64,000 bases of DNA from positions 267,978 through 331,977 of the forward strand of contig JAHNZQ020003146.1 of the NCBI GenBank assembly GCA_019155205.2. Direction: 5' to 3'. A program made the position numbers and the translations under genes. This document shows positions 59,994-64,000 of the stretch, one piece after another; within the stretch, counting starts at the first letter, position 1; every line of letters starts with the position of its first letter. Under the pieces are notes generated by a model, which ran no database searches, was not told the origin of the DNA, and saw only the letters and a program-made list of their open reading frames with translations. Origin of the DNA: Gracilaria vermiculophylla (taxonomy: Eukaryota > Rhodophyta > Florideophyceae > Gracilariales > Gracilariaceae).

Positions 59994-61480
59994 GCAGACA
60001 GGATCCGGACTCTCTCTTGAGATACGAGGAGCTACCCTTCTCTTTTGATACTGTGCTTCATCACAGGTTGGGCTTCGTAGCAAGCGGAGCTGGCCATGCG
60101 CTCAATGTTCTGTTCCTGGTGAAGGTTGTACTGCTATTTTTGACAAAACACTAACCTTATAGGTCACCCTTGCGTTCTCCATAACATTTGGTAGAATATA
60201 AGCGGCTGATGACATTCAGGACAAGGGGTTGTTTCGAGATAGAAAAGTGCAACGTGATAGGGCATTACAGAACGGAGACGACCTTGTTATCAAAACTGGA
60301 GTATGCAGTTATATAAGCTGGAAGGATGTTGCAGTGACATTACCTTTACAACCCGCGTTACAATGCAATCAGTACAACTACTATGTCGCCTTGTTGGTGA
60401 TGAGATTCCAACAGGTGCTGTATTTCTTCAAGTGAAACCGCTATCTTGTGCTTACCCCATATAATCGTGGTCTCGTAATCACGACCATAAGCATTTGAAT
60501 ATTACGCCTGTACGAAGTAGACCATTTTTGATTCGCGAAGTCGATACCGATACAGATGTACAGCTGCAGAGCAGGAGTCTGCGGGTGGGTGTGTCATGAA
60601 CTTCAGATGTTCGTTCGAATGAGACCCAGAATACACTTTTCTCTCAATTGCTACGAGACATGTAGGAATGATATGATTCATGGTTATCCTGCGCACGCGT
60701 CAGACAAACTGTTGTGGTTCATGATGGACTGACCACCGTGAATTTCAAATACCAGCGTACTGAGACATGTTGAAGTCCGAACATGAAGCAGGTACGAAAA
60801 ACAGTTTGGCTGCACCTCACGTCCTTTCTAGCTTTAAGGTTCGAAAATGAGTATAAAAATGCCTCAGACTTATAGTCGTTCTACTGCCTTTCTACACCAG
60901 AGTTTGCTTGACATTGGATCTGGACCTCAACACTCACAAAGCAAACGGCATAATTCGTAGCGCCATTCTTCGATTTCAATAGGTAGGTTTTGTTCATTCT
61001 AAAACCGTTCCGCCTAAAACCGTTCCGCTTCGTTTTCACAGAACTTCACGTGCGGTGTGCATGAGCTTGATCCTTTTGAAACGCAATATCGAGTGCAAAT
61101 CACCACGCAGCCTCGAAGCAGTGCATTTTCATGCGTTGGAAGCACTGGCACTCCCCTTTCGGAGATTTGTTGTTGTTGTCGGCATGTTTTGGATGCCTGT
61201 GCTGCTGCGTTTTGGTCAAGGACGTCCAGGAAGATCTCGACAAAGTGCGGGACTTGGCACACTTTGTTGTTGAGTTGGCTGACCACTCCGAATTGAACTC
61301 GTCTTCTACAATGTCGACAGCCAAGGTTCAAAAAACGAAGCGGAGCACGAGAATGTAACGTGTGCACATCAGCGTATCGCCTTTGCTCCGCTTTTCGATC
61401 GACGGATCGGAAGGAGCCCTGGGTGCTGCGGTGCCAACGCTGTGGTTGGTAAACGGGCACCGTGTTTGGTTTCAACTGGA
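59994..61480. other. Intergenic with one doubtful small ORF
   Basis: A 75-codon ATG frame at 61131-61358 (+) has a hydrophobic Cys-rich helix (L-L-L-L-S-A-C-F-G-C-L-C-C-C-V-L-V) and an acidic amphipathic helix. It might encode a small membrane protein, but the opposite strand is open too. The rest shows no gene, RNA or repeat. Confidence 0.35.
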
Positions 61481-62041
61481 CTAAGATAAGTGTTCATCAT
61501 CCATGAGAAAGTGGGAGGGATCTATTAGCTGTTGAGGAGGCGATAGGGACGAATATGAGTCTTGAGAGGGGGAGGAAGCTGGGTTGTTCGATTGTGTCAA
61601 CAGTCTGTCGAAGGCGTTGAGGTCGTCCTGTGATTCCAGCTCCGGGACAGGTTCCGGAACCACCAGGACGTTCGAGAAGCGGTCCACGGTGACATCCGCC
61701 CAGTCGCGGTCGCCCGGGCTAGAGGCCAACTCCCTTCGTCGCCGAAAGCTGTCAATTTCTACAGCAAGCGCGTTCATGTCATCGGCGCGCTGGTCGCCGG
61801 CCGTGAGGGCGCGCACCTCCTCTGTGGCTTTTGCACCGACAATGCCCGCCAGACCGATGCCACACGACACGATGAGGTGGTTGACGAGCTGCGGCAGTGC
61901 GTGCGCGGCGTCGAAAGACATTGCGGAAACTCGCGGACGGCGCGGGTGCCGCGCGTCGCGCAGGGAACGATAGCGAAAAGGAGATTTCCACGGCCGAGGA
62001 GTGTGCGGCACAAAGCAACAGGCGCTCCTGTGGGCGCTCAT
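61481..62041 (-). CDS. Predicted plastid-targeted protein, unknown family
   Basis: A 186-residue intronless frame. The first 40 residues are rich in Arg, Ser, Pro and His without acidic residues, ending R-V-S-A-M-S-F-D-A-A, like a plastid transit peptide and processing site. A hydrophobic segment follows (L-I-V-S-C-G-I-G-L-A-G-I-V-G-A), then a conserved-looking E-E-V-R-A-L-T-A-G-D-Q-R-A-D-D-M-N-A-L-A-V-E-I-D-S-F stretch and an acidic Ser/Gln/Pro-rich tail. The family is not recognised. The ATG at 62041 is chosen; the frame is open to 62185. It is divergent to the PPR gene. Confidence 0.5.
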   Translation of the reverse strand: MSAHRSACCFVPHTPRPWKSPFRYRSLRDARHPRRPRVSAMSFDAAHALPQLVNHLIVSCGIGLAGIVGAKATEEVRALTAGDQRADDMNALAVEIDSFRRRRELASSPGDRDWADVTVDRFSNVLVVPEPVPELESQDDLNAFDRLLTQSNNPASSPSQDSYSSLSPPQQLIDPSHFLMDDEHLS

Positions 62042-62420
62042 TGGGCTTGAGATGTTGGTGGGGGCAGGCGTTTTTCGTGCAGACACGAAACACGTTGAAG
62101 AGTATAAGTCTTGAGCGGCGTTTCGCAGGCGAGCAGTGCTATGTGGTTGGCCGTGGTCAAGGCGCTCCTCAAGAGCACGTCTCACACGGCACAGATAAGA
62201 TTAGTTACACTGTGGAGTTTATTATTATTATAAAGTACCTTGCCAGGGTTGCACTGGACCCAAGTAGGCCACATGTTTTTTGCTGATTCAAGATTCGGAG
62301 ATACTTACGACACAGAAACACATGTGGTTTGCTTCATCCGTGGCGCTTCTACGTCCTTCTGGAAAGGGTGCCACAAGCGTGCGGCTGGCACAAGGCTGCG
62401 AACAGAGCGGGTCAGCGCGA
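62042..62420. promoter_or_regulatory. Divergent promoter region (plastid-like protein / PPR protein)
   Basis: About 380 bp between the two start codons. TTATTATTATTATAAAG at 62219-62235 is the only AT-rich, TATA-like patch. Confidence 0.4.
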
Positions 62421-64000
62421 ATGGCATCACACAGCTGCTGTGGCACGCAGACGGCTCTCTCGTTTCTCGTTCCACCAGCGCTTCTCCCTCCACCACGGCG
62501 ATGGACCATCTCAGGACGCCAGCGCCACGCACAACCTGCCATGCAGGCCCATCAAGCACGCTCACGCTTTTCGGCCGATATCCAGCGTGCCGCAGCCCTG
62601 AGAAAGGCCGGCGAGCTCGGCAAAGCGCGCGACGTGCTGCGCAAAGCCTCTGCGGACACGCGTCGCCTTGCCGCCTACCACCAAGAGCTGCTTCGCCTCA
62701 CTGCAGCCCTCGTGGCGCAAACGTCCTCGGCCTCGGAGGCTGAGCGTCTGTGGCGCGCCCTCGAACCTCGTCTGTTGCACACTGGCTCGCGCCCAGATGC
62801 GGTCGCCTTCAACACCCTTTTAAGCGCGCTGCGCCTCTTAGATTCCCGAAGGCCGCCCGCAAAACGCCATGACGCCGACGCGCTGCGCATCTTGCGCGTG
62901 GCGCACCGCGTGTTCCACATCATGGTTGAGACGGCGGTGCGCCCGGACCAGTACACTATGTCTATTTTGTTCAACATGTGTGCTTACCGTGCCAGCGGCC
63001 GCTTTGCTGCGTTGTTTGAGCAACAAGCCGTTGAGCGCTTTAACTTCAAGCCCAACATGGTGTCCGGCTCTGCCCTGCTCGCAGCTTTTGCCAAAGCAGA
63101 CTCCTTGCAACAAGTTGAGCGAGTCTTCAATCTCATGCAGCAAGAACACGTTGCGCTGAACGAAAGGAGCTACACATCGATCATTTCAGCGCACTTCAAG
63201 CATGGGAAGCATGCAAAAGTGCTCAGCTACTGTGATCAAGCCATAGCTTCCACGGCCGTCACGCCGAATGTCTTTCTGTTCTCCGGCGCATTGGCCTCTT
63301 GCCTACGCGCGTGCGATGCCGAAAATGGGCTTCGCATCTTTCAGACAATGCAGGAGAGGCAAGTACGTCCCACAGAACCCATACTTAATCTGATGCTAGA
63401 GTTAGGTGTACGGACAGGAGACTATGGCATCGGTCTCAAATACATCACGGAATGGGCTTCGAAGCACGGTGCTGCCTGCGACGCACTTGTTTGCAACAAG
63501 ATCATAGCGTCGTGGAAGAAAACGCAGCACAACGCGCCCGGTGCAATCAACGCCGTGCATCAAGTATTGCAATACTTGGAAAACAGCAGTGCCATTAAAC
63601 TCGACTCCTCCACTTACAATGCGGCTTTGACAACGCTCGTTGCGCTCGGGACAATTGACCGCGTTGGGGAATTCTTGCGGCGCATGCGTGGCAGAGGGAT
63701 CGTGCCAGATCTTGTGACGTACAACATTTTGATACACTCGTACGGAACAGCTGGCGACTTTGATCGGGCGCTGGGCGTTATTCACGTCATGAAGCAGAAC
63801 CACGTCCATCCGGATGTTATTACTTATAATACGCTTCTCAACCTGCTTTTGAATTATGGAGAGGCTGATAAGGCAGAAACTCTGCTGCAAGACATGGAAA
63901 ACAATGAGCACGTAGAGATGGATACGGTGAGCAGATGTATGCAGCTAAAGTTGTACAGGATTCGAGGAAACAAACAGGCAGCGCTGCAGTTGTGTAACAC
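62421..64000 (+). CDS. Pentatricopeptide-repeat (PPR) protein, cut by the window end
   Basis: The frame from the ATG at 62421 stays open to the window edge (526 codons seen). The N-terminus (M-A-S-H-S-C-C-G-T-Q-T, then Pro/Arg-rich) is presequence-like. PPR repeats follow, for example V-A-F-N-T-L-L-S-A-L, Q-Y-T-M-S-I-L-F-N-M-C, F-L-F-S-G-A-L-A-S-C-L, S-T-Y-N-A-A-L-T-T-L, V-T-Y-N-I-L-I-H-S-Y-G and V-I-T-Y-N-T-L-L-N-L-L with P-D-L and P-D-V before them. The spacing near 35 residues indicates the P class. Such proteins bind organelle RNA one base per repeat. A second ATG at 62541 is an alternative start. Target and organelle cannot be told. Confidence 0.92.
   Translation, partial: MASHSCCGTQTALSFLVPPALLPPPRRWTISGRQRHAQPAMQAHQARSRFSADIQRAAALRKAGELGKARDVLRKASADTRRLAAYHQELLRLTAALVAQTSSASEAERLWRALEPRLLHTGSRPDAVAFNTLLSALRLLDSRRPPAKRHDADALRILRVAHRVFHIMVETAVRPDQYTMSILFNMCAYRASGRFAALFEQQAVERFNFKPNMVSGSALLAAFAKADSLQQVERVFNLMQQEHVALNERSYTSIISAHFKHGKHAKVLSYCDQAIASTAVTPNVFLFSGALASCLRACDAENGLRIFQTMQERQVRPTEPILNLMLELGVRTGDYGIGLKYITEWASKHGAACDALVCNKIIASWKKTQHNAPGAINAVHQVLQYLENSSAIKLDSSTYNAALTTLVALGTIDRVGEFLRRMRGRGIVPDLVTYNILIHSYGTAGDFDRALGVIHVMKQNHVHPDVITYNTLLNLLLNYGEADKAETLLQDMENNEHVEMDTVSRCMQLKLYRIRGNKQAALQLCN

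Noticed and set aside
1..64000. CRISPR arrays, prokaryotic operons, prophage or virus genes
   Set aside because: None seen. Gene structure, introns and products are eukaryotic nuclear, and the tandem repeats found lack the repeat-spacer pattern.

Overview
The window is nuclear DNA of a photosynthetic eukaryote. The evidence is spliceosomal introns, RNA polymerase III subunit RPC1, cohesin SMC3, cytosolic poly(A)-binding protein and Rab11 GTPases, next to plastid-type genes: a divinyl chlorophyllide 8-vinyl reductase, a PSB32-like TPM protein, a FIST protein with a presequence and a PPR protein. Introns are few and short. Seven can be placed, all 88-104 nt, with GTAAGT/GTACGT-like donors and CTAAC/CTGAC-like branch sites. 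A compact, intron-poor alga fits; a red alga is my best guess, but the sequence alone does not settle the lineage.

Layout. 1-13 kb is gene-sparse and moderate in GC. It holds a broken Harbinger transposase, a four-repeat protein, a divergent WRAP73 / HAD 5'-nucleotidase pair, a histone H3 relic and a scrambled relic of the kinase and secreted-protein loci that lie 3-5 kb further on. 13-25 kb carries eS28, a kinase with two EF-hands, a two-exon secreted protein, MIA40, a peroxisome-type ABC half-transporter and SMC3. 25.9-42.3 kb is an extremely GC-rich island (CG repeats, Ala/Pro/Gly/Arg-rich proteins). It contains a coiled-coil protein, an m-AAA protease, a CSA/ERCC8-like WD protein, two head-to-head Rab11 genes, LipB, a plastid membrane protein, PSB32-like, DVR and an Ala/Arg-rich protein; it ends in a 90-nt C run beside a four-base gap. 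42-51.5 kb holds PABP, a degenerate FBPase-like protein and RPC1. 51.5-57.7 kb is gene-poor, with a Pol III-like unit, a 100-N scaffold gap, tandem repeats and a repetitive basic protein interrupted by one TGA. 57.7-64 kb has a small mitochondrial-like protein, a FIST protein, a plastid-like hypothetical protein and a PPR protein running off the end.

Many genes form divergent pairs sharing a short GC-rich promoter region: WRAP73/5'-nucleotidase, coiled-coil/m-AAA, Rab11/Rab11, plastid membrane protein/PSB32, PABP/FBPase-like and plastid-like/PPR. LipB, the plastid membrane protein, PSB32-like and DVR form a run of four genes whose products all look organelle-targeted.

The points most worth a second look are: the exact 18-bp array of CACGTG boxes and the E2F-type palindrome upstream of SMC3; the FBPase homologue lacking most metal-binding acids; the TKL-like kinase with two EF-hands; the RxxTF-repeat protein; the decayed duplicate at 12.2-12.6 kb; and short tandem repeats seeded from the 3' ends of genes in the GC-rich island.
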